Numbered from the stretch's first letter, positions 16,727-26,592 are shown. The stretch: DNA of 64,000 bases from Yoonia sp. F2084L (GCF_023015625.1 NZ_JALKAH010000002.1:558001-622000); one strand, 5' to 3'. Notes: generated by a model not told the origin, from the sequence alone. Numbers and translations: made by a program.

Positions 16727-18818
16727 GAATTGGGTCCTCTTGCTGCATCGCATTCTGGCCCTGTAGCGACGGCGCGCTGGCTGCGATTGCCTCTGGATCA
16801 ATAATCAACGCAATTTTCCCATCGCCCAGGATGGTTGCTCCGGAGATCCCAGCGATTTCTCCGTAGTTGCCTTGCATACTTTTGACGACGACCTGTCGCT
16901 GATCAAAGATATCATCAACAACCAGTGCACATTGAGCCACGGTTTCCGTTTGGATCAGCAACAACACGCGATCGGTTAGCGCCTTTTTACAGGGTGGCGT
17001 GCCCAACCTGTCCGCAAGATCAATGATCGGGACATAGTCGCCGCGGATCCGCAGCAGATGACTACTAAGCCCGATAGGTGAAAGATCGGCGTCAGTAGGG
17101 CGGATCGTTTCAAGAATACTGGTGATGGGTACCACCATTGTCTGTCCACCCACAAAGATGATCATACCGTCCATAACCGCAAGTGTCAGCGGCAACGTGA
17201 TTGAAAAGGTGGTGCCTTCGCCACGTACGCTGCTGATGGCTATCCGGCCACCCAAAGCGGTAATGGCTGTTTTCACAACGTCCATGCCGACCCCACGCCC
17301 GGACAGATTTGTGACCTCCTTTGCGGTTGAAAACCCCGGTGCGAACAGAAGGTGGTCAATCTCCTGATCAGAAAGCTGTGCATCGGGCGCAATAACTCCC
17401 TTTTCAATAGCTATTTCTTTGATACGGGGCCGGTTAAGGCCGGCGCCATCGTCGATGATTTCAATCACAATGCTGCCGGATCGTTGGCTTGCAGTCAGCC
17501 GTAAAACGCCGTCCCGCTTCTTTCCCGCGGCTTCCCTATCATCAGGCGTTTCTATGCCGTGATCTATTGCGTTTCTGATCATATGCGTGAGTGGGTCCGC
17601 CAGGCGTTCGACCACGATCTTGTCAACTTCGGTGCCCTCACCTTCGGTGAGAAGCGTGACATCCTTGCTTGTCGCATCGGCCGCTTCGCGCGCGATCCGC
17701 ATCATCCGTTGAAACAACGGTTTTACCGGCTGCGCCCGAATGGCCATGACACCTTCTTGGATTTCGCGAGCAAGCAGTTTGTAGTCATCGAGATCGGCAA
17801 ACAGGTCGGAGGAGTTCGGCAGTGCCGCTTCTTCCAATCGTTGCGAGATAACGGATTGGTTAATGATTAACTCGCCGACAGCATTGATCAGTCTATCAAC
17901 GCGTTCAGGGTCGACGCGAAGCGTTGCGTTTGAACGCTTCGCTTGTTTTTCAGTTGTCGGTTTCTTTTGGGGTTTTGGTGGTTCGGGTGTTGTTGCTTCG
18001 GATGCGATCTCGATTGGTGCAACTGTATCCGAAGGCTCCACCTGCTCGGGCTCATCGGCAATGAAGGGGACTGGAATATCTGCTGGATCGTCTGTCTCGA
18101 TATTGCTGACCTTCAGATCGCATAAATCCTCTACAAATTGAAAGACCTCCAGGATTGGCAGGTCATTTTGTGGACCTTCAAGGTCGATCTTCCAACTTAG
18201 ATAACCACTCGCCCAATCGTATCCCTCGAATGTGTCAGGAATGCCGGATGTGTCGATTTCCACTGTGGTGTTGCCCAACTCTTGCAACGCTCTAATAATC
18301 AACAGCGGGTCGTTGCCAGTGGCGTAGAACTCTTTGCCGGGTGAAAAGGTGACGTGATAGCGGTTTGGCGCCGCGGGTTCGTCAAAGGACAGTGTGAGTG
18401 CCTCGAAAACGAATTCTTCTTCGACAACCCCCTCGTCGCCGAGAAAGGACTTTAAATCGTCCAGAACCGGTGCCACTTGATCTTGGTCAGCGGGTGTATC
18501 GTTGCGCGCGGCATCCACAAGATCCGACAGAACGTCGCCCGCCCGTTGTAGTACACGCAGCAGGTTTTCATCGGCGTCAAGACGCCCGCCGCGCACCTCG
18601 TCCAGCACTGTTTCGAACGTATGGGCAAACCCAACCAAGTCTTCCAATGAAAACGCGCCGGCAGCGCCTTTGATGGAGTGTACGGCCCGGAAAACAGCGT
18701 TCACCGTTTCATCGTCGGCCTGCCCATCGCGCATGTCGCTGAGACCTTCGGTCAGCGCAACCAGAAGATCCTCACACTCTTCAAAGAATGCATCAAGAAT
18801 TGAGCCGTCTGTCATCAT
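16713..18818 (-). CDS. cheA: Chemotaxis histidine kinase CheA
   Basis: A 701-residue class II histidine kinase. The HPt domain has the phosphorylated His47 in AVHSIKGAAGAF. A middle domain (about 150-240) matches the CheY/CheB-binding position, followed by a Pro/Lys-rich linker (260-295). The dimerisation helices start about 298. The ATPase has the N box HMIRNAIDHG (412-421), G1 IIDDGAGLN, and G2 LSGRGVGMDVVK. The CheW-like C-terminal domain starts near 545. Two ATG codons stand in tandem at the start, one base after the stop of the first cheY. It phosphorylates the CheY proteins; CheB lacks the acceptor. Confidence 0.97.
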   Translation of the reverse strand: MMTDGSILDAFFEECEDLLVALTEGLSDMRDGQADDETVNAVFRAVHSIKGAAGAFSLEDLVGFAHTFETVLDEVRGGRLDADENLLRVLQRAGDVLSDLVDAARNDTPADQDQVAPVLDDLKSFLGDEGVVEEEFVFEALTLSFDEPAAPNRYHVTFSPGKEFYATGNDPLLIIRALQELGNTTVEIDTSGIPDTFEGYDWASGYLSWKIDLEGPQNDLPILEVFQFVEDLCDLKVSNIETDDPADIPVPFIADEPEQVEPSDTVAPIEIASEATTPEPPKPQKKPTTEKQAKRSNATLRVDPERVDRLINAVGELIINQSVISQRLEEAALPNSSDLFADLDDYKLLAREIQEGVMAIRAQPVKPLFQRMMRIAREAADATSKDVTLLTEGEGTEVDKIVVERLADPLTHMIRNAIDHGIETPDDREAAGKKRDGVLRLTASQRSGSIVIEIIDDGAGLNRPRIKEIAIEKGVIAPDAQLSDQEIDHLLFAPGFSTAKEVTNLSGRGVGMDVVKTAITALGGRIAISSVRGEGTTFSITLPLTLAVMDGMIIFVGGQTMVVPITSILETIRPTDADLSPIGLSSHLLRIRGDYVPIIDLADRLGTPPCKKALTDRVLLLIQTETVAQCALVVDDIFDQRQVVVKSMQGNYGEIAGISGATILGDGKIALIIDPEAIAASAPSLQGQNAMQQEDPIHVTS

Positions 18819-18819
18819 C

Positions 18820-19188
18820 TCAGGTTCCCGTCAGTCGTTTGATGACCGACACCAAAGACGCGTCGTCGAAAGGTTTCACGATCCATCCGGTAGCACCTGC
18901 CTTGCGCGCGCGCTCTTTGAGGGCCGCACCGCTTTCGGTGGTCAGCACAAGCACAGGCACAGCCCGGTTCACATCGCCCGATCTGATGTCTTCAATCACG
19001 CCGAACCCATCCTTGTTGGGCATGTTAACGTCGGTGATCACCAGATCTGCCTGCGCGTCCTGAAATTTATCGACACCGTCCACGCCATCCACTGCGGTGG
19101 TGACGGTAAACCCGGCATTTTCCAGTGCTACGGTCAGTAGGGTGCGAATGGTGCGGGAGTCGTCAATTGCCAAGATATGTGCACTCAT
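18820..19188 (-). CDS. cheY: CheY-type response regulator (first copy, next to cheA)
   Basis: A 122-residue receiver with the acidic pair in LAIDDS, the acceptor Asp in VITDVNMPNKDGF, Thr in LVLTTES and Lys in WIVKPFD. It overlaps the STAS gene by four bases and is followed one base later by cheA. The order STAS-cheY-cheA matches cheS-cheY1-cheA of Sinorhizobium meliloti, where this CheY is a phosphate sink that drains CheA-P with help from CheS. That role is inferred here from gene order. Confidence 0.93.
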   Translation of the reverse strand: MSAHILAIDDSRTIRTLLTVALENAGFTVTTAVDGVDGVDKFQDAQADLVITDVNMPNKDGFGVIEDIRSGDVNRAVPVLVLTTESGAALKERARKAGATGWIVKPFDDASLVSVIKRLTGT

Positions 19189-19460
19189 CCGTTTGCCCCC
19201 TGCGAAAGAAGATCATTTACACCAAGGTCGCGGATAGATGTTTCAAAAGCATCGGTTGGGTTCGACAAAGTGAAGGCGTGATCTTTTGTCGCCCATTGTT
19301 TCTGCCCCATCAGCAGTAACTGCGCGGCCAAACCCCCAAGGCGCGTTACGTTGGTGCAGTCGATTTCGACTGGTTCGTCCTGCGCACTTTCAAGAAACTG
19401 GTGCAGTTTTTCACAATCATCGATCTTCATCGTGGCCGTCAGTTCAAAAGTCGCCGTCAT
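19185..19460 (-). CDS. STAS-domain protein heading the che operon (CheS-like)
   Basis: A 91-residue single STAS domain. The short strand VEIDCTNVTRLGGLAAQLL (31-49) corresponds to the anti-sigma-antagonist core, but the usual Asp-Ser-x-Gly phosphorylation site reads TRLGG, so it probably cannot be phosphorylated on serine. Size and position before cheY-cheA match CheS of S. meliloti, which binds CheA and speeds CheY1-P decay. The ATG at 19460 is chosen because GGAG lies nine bases upstream; an earlier ATG at 19475 is possible. Confidence 0.75.
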   Translation of the reverse strand: MTATFELTATMKIDDCEKLHQFLESAQDEPVEIDCTNVTRLGGLAAQLLLMGQKQWATKDHAFTLSNPTDAFETSIRDLGVNDLLSQGANG

Positions 19461-19583
19461 TTTGCAACGCTCCATCAAAGAGAATTGAGCTGCCTTTTTG
19501 CAGCCGTTGCGGCGGTTATGCGGGACGGTGCCTTAATTTGGCGTAAAGAGTTGCGGGATCTTCTACGTTCAACGAAAGACCAC

Positions 19584-20555
19584 CTAAGTTGGCTTGCGCG
19601 ACTGACCATAGGCAGGCGGCACCATCCCACACACAAAGCGCAATACCGCGGCGACACGTGCGCCACTTTGCAAGGCTTTGCCGATCCGTTGCATGCCTTT
19701 GTCGCGATCTATCAAAACCGTCAGGCCTCCGACAATTAGTCCGGCAAGCAAGCGCAGCGTGTGTCGTATGATGATGACCAGCAGGCGCGTTGCATTGGCC
19801 TGCCGCGATCCATGTATGCCATCGCGTTGGTGCAGGTCATTGATCCGAAGGGTCGATATCTGGTTGCGCATCGTGCGGAACAAACGATATTTCAGAGTGG
19901 CGCGCGCATTTTTGCGATCCTCAAAAACGAGGGCCTCGGGCACCCAACCGGCCTGAAATCCATGCTGATAGACGCCGCGCCGAAAGAATTCCAGGTCCTC
20001 GCCCCCGGTTTCATTGAACGCCATGTGAAACCGCAGACCAGCACCGGTTTCAGTGTCAAAAACGCTGCGATGGATCGCAAAGTTTTGGGTCGTCATGACT
20101 TTGGGGCGCTGCCCGGCGGGCACCTGAGCGGGACGCTTTTGGATCAGGAACCGGCTGGCATTTTCCGCGTAAACCAGTTGGCAAGGCCCCATCCGCATTT
20201 GCAACCCGCTATCGTCGCCCAGAGCAGCGAGGTAGTGCTGTAGCCAGTCCTGCGACACCCATTCATCGTCGTCCAATCCGATAAACCAACCGGCACCGCG
20301 TGCCTGGGCCAGATCAAGCGCGCGGTTGCGGGCATGCACCAGACCCACGCGCGGTTCGTGATGATATGAGATAGGATGAGGCAGCGTAACATCTGCAAGT
20401 GCTTCTTGCGCGACGGGGTCATCATTGTTGTCGACAACGATGATCTGCACCGCCCAACCCGCAGGCACTGGCTGGATCGCAAGGCTTTCCAGCAGCCGTC
20501 GCAGTTGCACATTACGCAACCGGGTGCACACACCAATGATGAGGCTCGTTTTCAT
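19584..20555 (-). CDS. Family 2 glycosyltransferase
   Basis: A 323-residue GT-A fold glycosyltransferase. The N-terminus MKTSLIIGVCTRLRNVQLRRLL and IIVVDNNDD form the nucleotide-sugar site. The metal-binding DxD appears as GLDDDEW near residue 95, and GGEDLEFFRR near 188 is the usual acceptor/base region. A hydrophobic stretch near residue 260 (ALLVII...LLAGLIVGGL type) could anchor it to the membrane. It is divergent from the yjbH-yjbF pair, which points to an exopolysaccharide or surface-glycan role; donor and acceptor are unknown. Confidence 0.88.
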   Translation of the reverse strand: MKTSLIIGVCTRLRNVQLRRLLESLAIQPVPAGWAVQIIVVDNNDDPVAQEALADVTLPHPISYHHEPRVGLVHARNRALDLAQARGAGWFIGLDDDEWVSQDWLQHYLAALGDDSGLQMRMGPCQLVYAENASRFLIQKRPAQVPAGQRPKVMTTQNFAIHRSVFDTETGAGLRFHMAFNETGGEDLEFFRRGVYQHGFQAGWVPEALVFEDRKNARATLKYRLFRTMRNQISTLRINDLHQRDGIHGSRQANATRLLVIIIRHTLRLLAGLIVGGLTVLIDRDKGMQRIGKALQSGARVAAVLRFVCGMVPPAYGQSRKPT

Positions 20556-20746
20556 TTGTGGCAGCCTTGGTAGGTCCTGAGCCCCAGAAGAGCACGCATG
20601 TCAATCGTCGCAGTTCTGAGGTAGCGGAGATCACGGACCGGGGTCAATCAGCGCGCAGCACTCATGCACATGTTTCCACGATCCGGCGGTTTTCAGCGCT
20701 CGACATCCGATGGGACCCATGAATATGTTTGGGAAGAATTTGACCG

Positions 20747-22741
20747 GTGCGTCAGGGGTTCGAAGACTTGGATATCAAGACTACGTTTAGGCTGCTTCTG
20801 GCGACGATTTGTGCGGCCGGTTTTCCCGTTTCGACAGTGGCGGAAGGGTTGGGCGGGCTTTCACAGGCCGTTGACACCCCGCGTTCCGCAAGTAGGTCGC
20901 CTGAAGATTTGGCAATAACCCTGGACTACCGCGAAGACTACCGCGCACTGTCTTTCGGCTTTCAGCCGAACACACGCCTTGAGATCGGGATCAGCTTTCC
21001 GACATATAGCGAAGGGAGCAATTCCTCTAGCGGCAATGAGCTTAGCTTTGGTCTTAAACTTTTGGACGAAGCCACGTATCTGCCAAGCTTAACCGTGGGC
21101 ATCGTGGGCTTTGGCAGCGATGACCGTGGGGCGGGCGAGTACGTGGCTTTTGGCAAAACATTTGGGTCAGTCAGTGCGACAGCAGGCCTCGGCTGGGGCC
21201 GCTATGCCGAGGTGTTTTCAACGGGTCGTGGCGATGATGAAGGTGTGATTGAAACCGACCATCTGTTCGCCGGGGACACCGAACCTTTTGCCAACCTTGT
21301 CTGGGACACCGGGATTGATGGGCTGACGGCTGCGGTCGAATATAGCGGGATCGCCGGCGAAAAGGACGACGATACATACGCCCTGGGACTTTCTTACGAG
21401 GTATCCGACGGGTTGTTTGTGTCCGCACTTGGAAACAATCAAGACAGTTATGGCATCAGGCTGACGTTTGCAGCAAACCCCACACGACCCTATGTGCAGA
21501 CGGATATCGGACGCGGGCCGCATCCTTTTGTCGAAAACCGCACGGCAAGGCCGAATGAACCGGGCCCACAGCAGGTCCTGCAAGTGGCCCAAGAGCGTCT
21601 GGAAAAGGAAGGGATCAGCATTCGCCGCTTTGCGATGGGTGCCGATACTATTGACGTGACACCTTCCTCTGCCACTGACCTGAACTTTGCACGCGTCACG
21701 GGCCGGGTCGCGCGGGTGTTGTCGGCGGTAGCCCCTGCGCGCATTTCGACATTCCGCATCACCCAGAATACCGGCGCGTTCGACAGCAACGTGATTGTTC
21801 TGAACCGCACAGGACTTGGTAAAGCCGTCAGCCAGCCTAACGCCGGTGCGCTCGCTTGGGACAGCACGAGTTTTGAAGTGAGCCCCTTACAACGCCAGGC
21901 GGCGCTGGTTGAGGTGCCGTTCGAACCCAGGCTGACCTATGGGATCACGCCTTCATTCCGGGCAGATTTCGTAACATCTGACAATTTGGAACTGACCGGG
22001 ACAGCGGTCGCAAACGCACGCTACACATTTTCAGCGCAGACCTTCGTGTCGGGCGCTGTCGGGTATCGTTTCTTGAACCAATGGTCGCAAGAGGACCCGC
22101 CCGAAACGCCTGAAATCAGATCGGACCTGACATCCTACACCCCTGATGAGATTTATCTGCAATCACTCTCCGTGCGTCACAGGTTTCGGGTAAGCCCTGA
22201 AATCTATGGGCGCGTCTCGGCGGGTCTGTTTGAACGCGCGTTTGGTGGCGTAAGTGGGGAACTGTTATGGCGCTCGCCGGTGCAGGACTTTGCGCTGGGC
22301 CTTGAGGTCAGCAATGTTCAGAAAAGGGCCTATGAAGAATGGTTCGGTTTCGAAGACCTCAATGCGACGACTATCATTGGCAGTGTTTACGCCAACGTGG
22401 GGCGAAACGGTGACTTTATCATCGTTGATACCGGGCAGTATCTGGCCGGTGATTTAGGTGTCGATCTGACGGTTGGTCGGAACTATGCCAACGGATGGCG
22501 CATCGCGGCGTCAACTGGGTGGAGCGAGCGGTCCGATTCCGCCCTGAAATTCGGCGCCGAACTGTCCATTCCATTGGGGTGGACCTCGCCAGAGGGGGGC
22601 AAGCAGCGCATAGACCTGTCGGTCGGTGGCCCATCGGGTGATCTGGGATCGCGGGTGAACGGGACCGGCCTGCTTTATAACGAACTCCGCCAGTCTGACC
22701 GCAAGCGGATTGAGGATGCATGGGGGCAGTTTTGGAACTGA
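20747..22741 (+). CDS. yjbH: YjbH-family outer-membrane exopolysaccharide protein
   Basis: A beta-rich protein of up to 664 residues with an N-terminal signal peptide (TFRLLLATICAAGFPVSTVAEG). The first 200 residues contain the GLKLLDEATYLPSLTVGIVGFG, EYVAFGKTFG and GLGWGRYA blocks that define the YjbH family. The rest is a predicted beta-barrel-like region ending in an aromatic-rich segment. Such proteins are thought to help export or display an exopolysaccharide with YjbE/F/G. The start is uncertain: GTG 20747 or TTG 20768, the latter giving a more normal signal peptide. The next gene overlaps its stop by one base. Confidence 0.85.
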   Translation: MRQGFEDLDIKTTFRLLLATICAAGFPVSTVAEGLGGLSQAVDTPRSASRSPEDLAITLDYREDYRALSFGFQPNTRLEIGISFPTYSEGSNSSSGNELSFGLKLLDEATYLPSLTVGIVGFGSDDRGAGEYVAFGKTFGSVSATAGLGWGRYAEVFSTGRGDDEGVIETDHLFAGDTEPFANLVWDTGIDGLTAAVEYSGIAGEKDDDTYALGLSYEVSDGLFVSALGNNQDSYGIRLTFAANPTRPYVQTDIGRGPHPFVENRTARPNEPGPQQVLQVAQERLEKEGISIRRFAMGADTIDVTPSSATDLNFARVTGRVARVLSAVAPARISTFRITQNTGAFDSNVIVLNRTGLGKAVSQPNAGALAWDSTSFEVSPLQRQAALVEVPFEPRLTYGITPSFRADFVTSDNLELTGTAVANARYTFSAQTFVSGAVGYRFLNQWSQEDPPETPEIRSDLTSYTPDEIYLQSLSVRHRFRVSPEIYGRVSAGLFERAFGGVSGELLWRSPVQDFALGLEVSNVQKRAYEEWFGFEDLNATTIIGSVYANVGRNGDFIIVDTGQYLAGDLGVDLTVGRNYANGWRIAASTGWSERSDSALKFGAELSIPLGWTSPEGGKQRIDLSVGGPSGDLGSRVNGTGLLYNELRQSDRKRIEDAWGQFWN

Positions 22742-23406
22742 TGAAACGCTTTTCTATCGTGGCGGCAGCACTGGCCTTGTCCGGCTGCGTCGCGACCATC
22801 GGACAGGTCGCCCAAACCATCCTTAACCCAGTCGAAGACGCCGGAATGTCGATACCCAACGTGAACCGGGCCGCCATTGAAGAGGCTGACCTTGCGGCCG
22901 TGCTGATCTTGAGCCCTGAAACGGGCATCGCCTCTGTCGCTGTTGCGGTGCAGAAGCGGGAAAGCCTCTTGCTTTATAGCTCAAACGAAAATCGGGGTGT
23001 GACCATGAATGGCGGCCTGATCTATGCGACCTTGGGCTTCGGGACCAACTTGCAGGCCGTCCTAACGCAGGCGGGTGACCCATTGGTGAATGATACACCC
23101 GCTGCGGATTGGCCACCGCAAGTCGCGCGGATTTATCAGTTGGCGGGACGTGGGCCGTCATTTGATACGATTGAAACGACCTGCGAAAACCGGGTTGGCG
23201 CGACATCAGATATTGATGTTGTCGGAGTGACGCGGCCCGTCGTTGAAGTGGTCGAGCTTTGCCAAACCGCGGATGGAGCCGCGTTCAACAATGTGCATTA
23301 TCTGGATCAAGACACAGGCCGGGTTTGGCGGACAAGCCAGTGGACGGGACCCAAGCAGAAAAATGTTCAAGTAGACATTATTGATCAGTTTGATCCGAAT
23401 TCCTAA
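22741..23406 (+). CDS. yjbF: YjbF-family lipoprotein
   Basis: A 221-residue lipoprotein. MKRFSIVAAALALSGC is a lipobox with lipid-modified Cys16. The ATG shares a base with the yjbH stop (TGATG), so translation is probably coupled. GGLIYATLGFGTNLQAV and RVWRTSQWTGP are typical of YjbF/GfcB capsule-associated lipoproteins. It is expected to act with YjbH in the outer membrane. Canonical yjbE and yjbG are not present on either side, so the operon is reduced to two genes here. Confidence 0.85.
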   Translation: MKRFSIVAAALALSGCVATIGQVAQTILNPVEDAGMSIPNVNRAAIEEADLAAVLILSPETGIASVAVAVQKRESLLLYSSNENRGVTMNGGLIYATLGFGTNLQAVLTQAGDPLVNDTPAADWPPQVARIYQLAGRGPSFDTIETTCENRVGATSDIDVVGVTRPVVEVVELCQTADGAAFNNVHYLDQDTGRVWRTSQWTGPKQKNVQVDIIDQFDPNS

Positions 23407-23604
23407 GCGTGATCGGGGTTGGCAAACCCGCCCCGCCGATCACAAATAATACCACCGCAAATCGAGCTTATCTTACCTGATTGCAGGCGGGGCAGGGCTT
23501 TTCTGACAATGCCGTGAAGTGTCTGGATTTCGACTGCTCAGGCACTTTGACTTAAGGTCAATTGCGTGTACGACAAAATCATTGACGTTAAGGAAGTGAC
23601 AAAT

Positions 23605-23826
23605 ATGAAAAAAATTATCTTTGGTTCAATTGTGGCCAGCCTGGCAGGTGTTGCTGCTTGGGCAGGTGGTCTGGCGGACGCGATTGTTGAAACCGTTCCA
23701 GAAGCGATGCCTGTCGAAACAACTGATTCTGCAACGGGTTGGATCATCCCGTTGCTTATCGTTGGTGCGCTTGTGGCCGTTGCTGTGGCAAGCAGTGATG
23801 ACGATGACGATGAATACACAGGTTAA
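23605..23826 (+). CDS. Small membrane protein with signal-like N-terminus and poly-Asp tail
   Basis: A 73-residue protein starting MKKIIFGS with AAGGAAG eight bases before the ATG. A signal peptide (to about residue 18) is followed by a short acidic linker, one membrane segment (GWIIPLLIVGALVAVAVAS) and a SDDDDDEYTG tail. I remember many similar unnamed small proteins in Rhodobacteraceae. A strong terminator follows, so it is a discrete short transcript. The function is unknown; proximity to yjbH-yjbF may be chance. Confidence 0.7.
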   Translation: MKKIIFGSIVASLAGVAAWAGGLADAIVETVPEAMPVETTDSATGWIIPLLIVGALVAVAVASSDDDDDEYTG

Positions 23827-23887
23827 TCGCCTGCGGTTTTGATGACAGGGTGATTTCGTTTCGAAGTTGTCTAACCGTCGCAGATAG

Positions 23888-23930
23888 AAAGAGCCTTTGG
23901 AGTATCTGTCCAAAGGCTCTTTTTCTTTTG
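23888..23930 (+). terminator. Rho-independent terminator
   Basis: AAAGAGCCTTTGG pairs perfectly with CCAAAGGCTCTTT (13 pairs, 9-base loop), and the stem runs into TTTTTCTTTT on the plus strand. It ends the small membrane-protein transcript. On the minus strand the U-run is weaker, but the hairpin could also serve the peptide transporter operon that ends at 23990. Confidence 0.9.
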
Positions 23931-23989
23931 TGACCATATGTGTTCATAACCATAAGTCAGAACCGGCTGCATCCCTGTTCGTTCCTGCG

Positions 23990-25687
23990 TTATCCAGCCA
24001 CTGCAGTGGACTGCCAAGCCTTTGGCAGCACCGGCGTCAACGCCAATAGGTTTTGTGTGTAATCTGCGCTGGGTCGCTCAAACACACTGTCCGTGCTTCC
24101 GATCTCTTCGATGCGACCGTTTCGCAGCACCGCCGTGTCATCGGCCATCTGCCGCACCACAGCAAGGTTATGGCTGATAAACAGGATTGTGAGCCCGAAC
24201 ATGGCTTGCAGGTCTTTCAGCAGGTTCAAGATTTCGGCTTGAATTGACACATCCAACGCCGATGTCGGTTCGTCACAGATCAGAAATCTAGGACGGGCGA
24301 GTAGGGCGCGCGCGACAGCGATGCGCTGTCGCTGCCCGCCGGAAAACTGATGCGGGTATTTGTCAATCGCGTCGGGCTGCATGCCGACAAGTTCGAGCAT
24401 TGCAGCAGCGAGTTTTTCGCGTTCTCTGGCGTCTGGGACAAAGCCATAAAACCACAAAGGTTCTGTCAGAATATCCCTGATCCGGTGGCGGGAGTTCAGA
24501 CTGGAGTAGGGGTCCTGAAACACCATCTGAATAAGCTGCCGCGACGGATGTTTGCGTCCGCGCGCCTTACCGTCCGGTAAGATGTCATCCCCCAGCTTCA
24601 TGATGCCGCTAGAGGGTGTGATCAGCCCGGTGATCGCTTTGGCCAAAGTGGATTTGCCCGACCCGCTTTCGCCCACAAGCCCCAGTATTGACCCTGGTCT
24701 GACCTCAAGGCTGACGTCATTTAGCGCAACGAAAGGTTCTGGTTTGCGCCACAAAGATGTGCGCGGTCCCCGAAAGCGCATGCAGATGTCGGTCAAGGTC
24801 AGACCCGTCAGCGCATGCTGTTGCCCCTCCAAAAGCCACTTTTCAGCGGCATTGCCAGTCACGGGCCCCTTGCCGTCTTCGTCGGGAACGCGAAACCGCT
24901 TGATGCGGTGGTCCAGCGGCGGCACCGCATCCATCAATGCACGGGTATATGGATGTTCAGGGGCACCCAGCACTTGCGCGGTTTCCCCGGTCTCCATGAC
25001 GCGTCCCTTGCGCATGACGGTCACGCGATCTGCGATCTGGGCGATCACACCGATATCATGGGTGATCAACATGAAGGCGATCTGGCGATCCTTGGCCAAC
25101 CTGCGGATCAGGTCGAGCACTTGGGATTGAACGGCCACATCAAGGGCTGTTGTGGGTTCATCGGCGATGATCAGCTCAGGGTCCGTGCAAATCGCCAGCG
25201 CGATCACAACGCGTTGCCGCATCCCACCAGAGAACTGGTGCGGGTAGGCTTTGATGCGCCGGGCTGCGTCTTTGATCCCGATTTCTTCCAGCAGGTCGAC
25301 CGCACGTTTCAACGCATCGGCATAGCTGACATCAGAGTGCGCCTGAATGGTCTCGATCAACTGATCCTCGATGGTCATCAGCGGGTTCAGGCTGGTTTGC
25401 GGATCCTGAAAGATCATCGAAATCCGGTCGCCGCGGATGTCGTGCGCCTGATCTGGAGTGAGGGTGCGCAAGTTGGTATTGCCGAGTGAAAGCTCACCGT
25501 TTGCGATGTAGCCGGGTGACGACAAAAGGCCGATGACAGCAGCACCCACCGTGGATTTCCCAGCCCCGCTTTCGCCAACAAGCCCGTGGATTTCACCCGG
25601 TTTGATCGTCATGTCGACGTCTTCAATGGCGGTGAAATCGCCAAAGCGGGACGGGAATTTGACGCTCAGGTCCTTGATTGTCAGCAT
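23990..25687 (-). CDS. Peptide ABC transporter, fused double ATPase (DppD-DppF type)
   Basis: A 565-residue protein with two complete ATPase domains. Domain 1 has GESGAGKST near 38, FSGGMRQR and [12 protein letters not shown]. Domain 2 has GESGSGKST near 345, FSGGQRQR and [12 protein letters not shown]. Each resembles the oligopeptide/dipeptide (Opp/Dpp) ATPase class, normally two separate genes. Fusion of the pair is common in alphaproteobacteria. It sits at the 3' end of a four-gene operon and starts on the stop of the permease (one-base overlap). Confidence 0.93.
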   Translation of the reverse strand: MLTIKDLSVKFPSRFGDFTAIEDVDMTIKPGEIHGLVGESGAGKSTVGAAVIGLLSSPGYIANGELSLGNTNLRTLTPDQAHDIRGDRISMIFQDPQTSLNPLMTIEDQLIETIQAHSDVSYADALKRAVDLLEEIGIKDAARRIKAYPHQFSGGMRQRVVIALAICTDPELIIADEPTTALDVAVQSQVLDLIRRLAKDRQIAFMLITHDIGVIAQIADRVTVMRKGRVMETGETAQVLGAPEHPYTRALMDAVPPLDHRIKRFRVPDEDGKGPVTGNAAEKWLLEGQQHALTGLTLTDICMRFRGPRTSLWRKPEPFVALNDVSLEVRPGSILGLVGESGSGKSTLAKAITGLITPSSGIMKLGDDILPDGKARGRKHPSRQLIQMVFQDPYSSLNSRHRIRDILTEPLWFYGFVPDAREREKLAAAMLELVGMQPDAIDKYPHQFSGGQRQRIAVARALLARPRFLICDEPTSALDVSIQAEILNLLKDLQAMFGLTILFISHNLAVVRQMADDTAVLRNGRIEEIGSTDSVFERPSADYTQNLLALTPVLPKAWQSTAVAG

Positions 25688-26592
25688 CAGCGCAGCCTCG
25701 GGTTAAAGACGTCGCGCAGGAAGTCGCCAAGGATGTTGATCGACACGACAAGGGCCACCAAGAACAGGGTGGGTATCCACAGGATCCACCATTCGCCTGA
25801 TAGCAGGAACTGCATGCCGATCCGGATCAGGGTGCCAAGGCTGGGGCTATCTGCGGGCAGGCCGATACCAAGAAAGGACAGAGTCGCCTCCAGCAAGATG
25901 GCCGACGCCAGATCAACAGTCATGATCACCAACAACGGCCCAAGGATATTAGGCAAGATATGCACAAACATCACGCGTGAGGGCCGCTGCCCCATCATGA
26001 TGGCCGCCTGCACATACTCCTTGTTCATCTGCACAAAGGTCGACGCACGCGCCGTCCGCGCGAAGTTTACCCACAGCGACAGCGCGATAGCGAGCGTCAG
26101 CACGGCAACCCGCACGTCCTGTTGCACGGCGGCGGGCAGAATGCCCCGCGCAATTCCGTCAATCAAAAGGGCGGTGAGGATCGCAGGCAGCGCAAGCTGA
26201 ATGTCGGCAATACGCATGACAATCGCATCGAACCGCCCGCCATAGTATCCCGCAGCAAGGCCAAGCCCTACGCCCAGAACCGCCGCGATTGTCAGCGCAG
26301 ACAGTCCGATCACCAGCGACAACCGCGCGCCGTAAAGTATCGACGAGATCATATCCCGGCCCTGATCGTCGGTGCCCAGTAGGTATTTGGGGTTTGACCC
26401 CTCCTCCCATACCGGGGGCAGCAGCCCATCGAACAGGCTGAATGAGGCCAGATCGTAAGGGTTTACCAAAGCGAGCCACGGCGCGAAAATCGCCCCCAGA
26501 ATGATCAGCACGGCAACCACTGCCGCAATCATCGCTGCGGGCGAGTGAAAGAACAGCCACAGCCCTTCGTAGCGTTTGATGAACGCAATCAT
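25687..26592 (-). CDS. Peptide ABC transporter permease (DppC type)
   Basis: A 301-residue permease. It has an N-terminal membrane segment followed by the OppC-type LLGTDDQGRDMISSILYGARLSL, then the five-segment transport domain with the EAA-type loop NKEYVQAAIMMGQRPSRVMFVHILPN that contacts the ATPase. It overlaps the preceding permease gene by four bases. It forms the channel with the DppB-type partner. Confidence 0.93.
   Translation of the reverse strand: MIAFIKRYEGLWLFFHSPAAMIAAVVAVLIILGAIFAPWLALVNPYDLASFSLFDGLLPPVWEEGSNPKYLLGTDDQGRDMISSILYGARLSLVIGLSALTIAAVLGVGLGLAAGYYGGRFDAIVMRIADIQLALPAILTALLIDGIARGILPAAVQQDVRVAVLTLAIALSLWVNFARTARASTFVQMNKEYVQAAIMMGQRPSRVMFVHILPNILGPLLVIMTVDLASAILLEATLSFLGIGLPADSPSLGTLIRIGMQFLLSGEWWILWIPTLFLVALVVSINILGDFLRDVFNPRLR

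Noticed and set aside
23409-23443. Inverted repeat (GTGATCGG ... CCGATCAC) after yjbF as a terminator
   Set aside because: Long interior with competing folds and no U-run; left unassigned.
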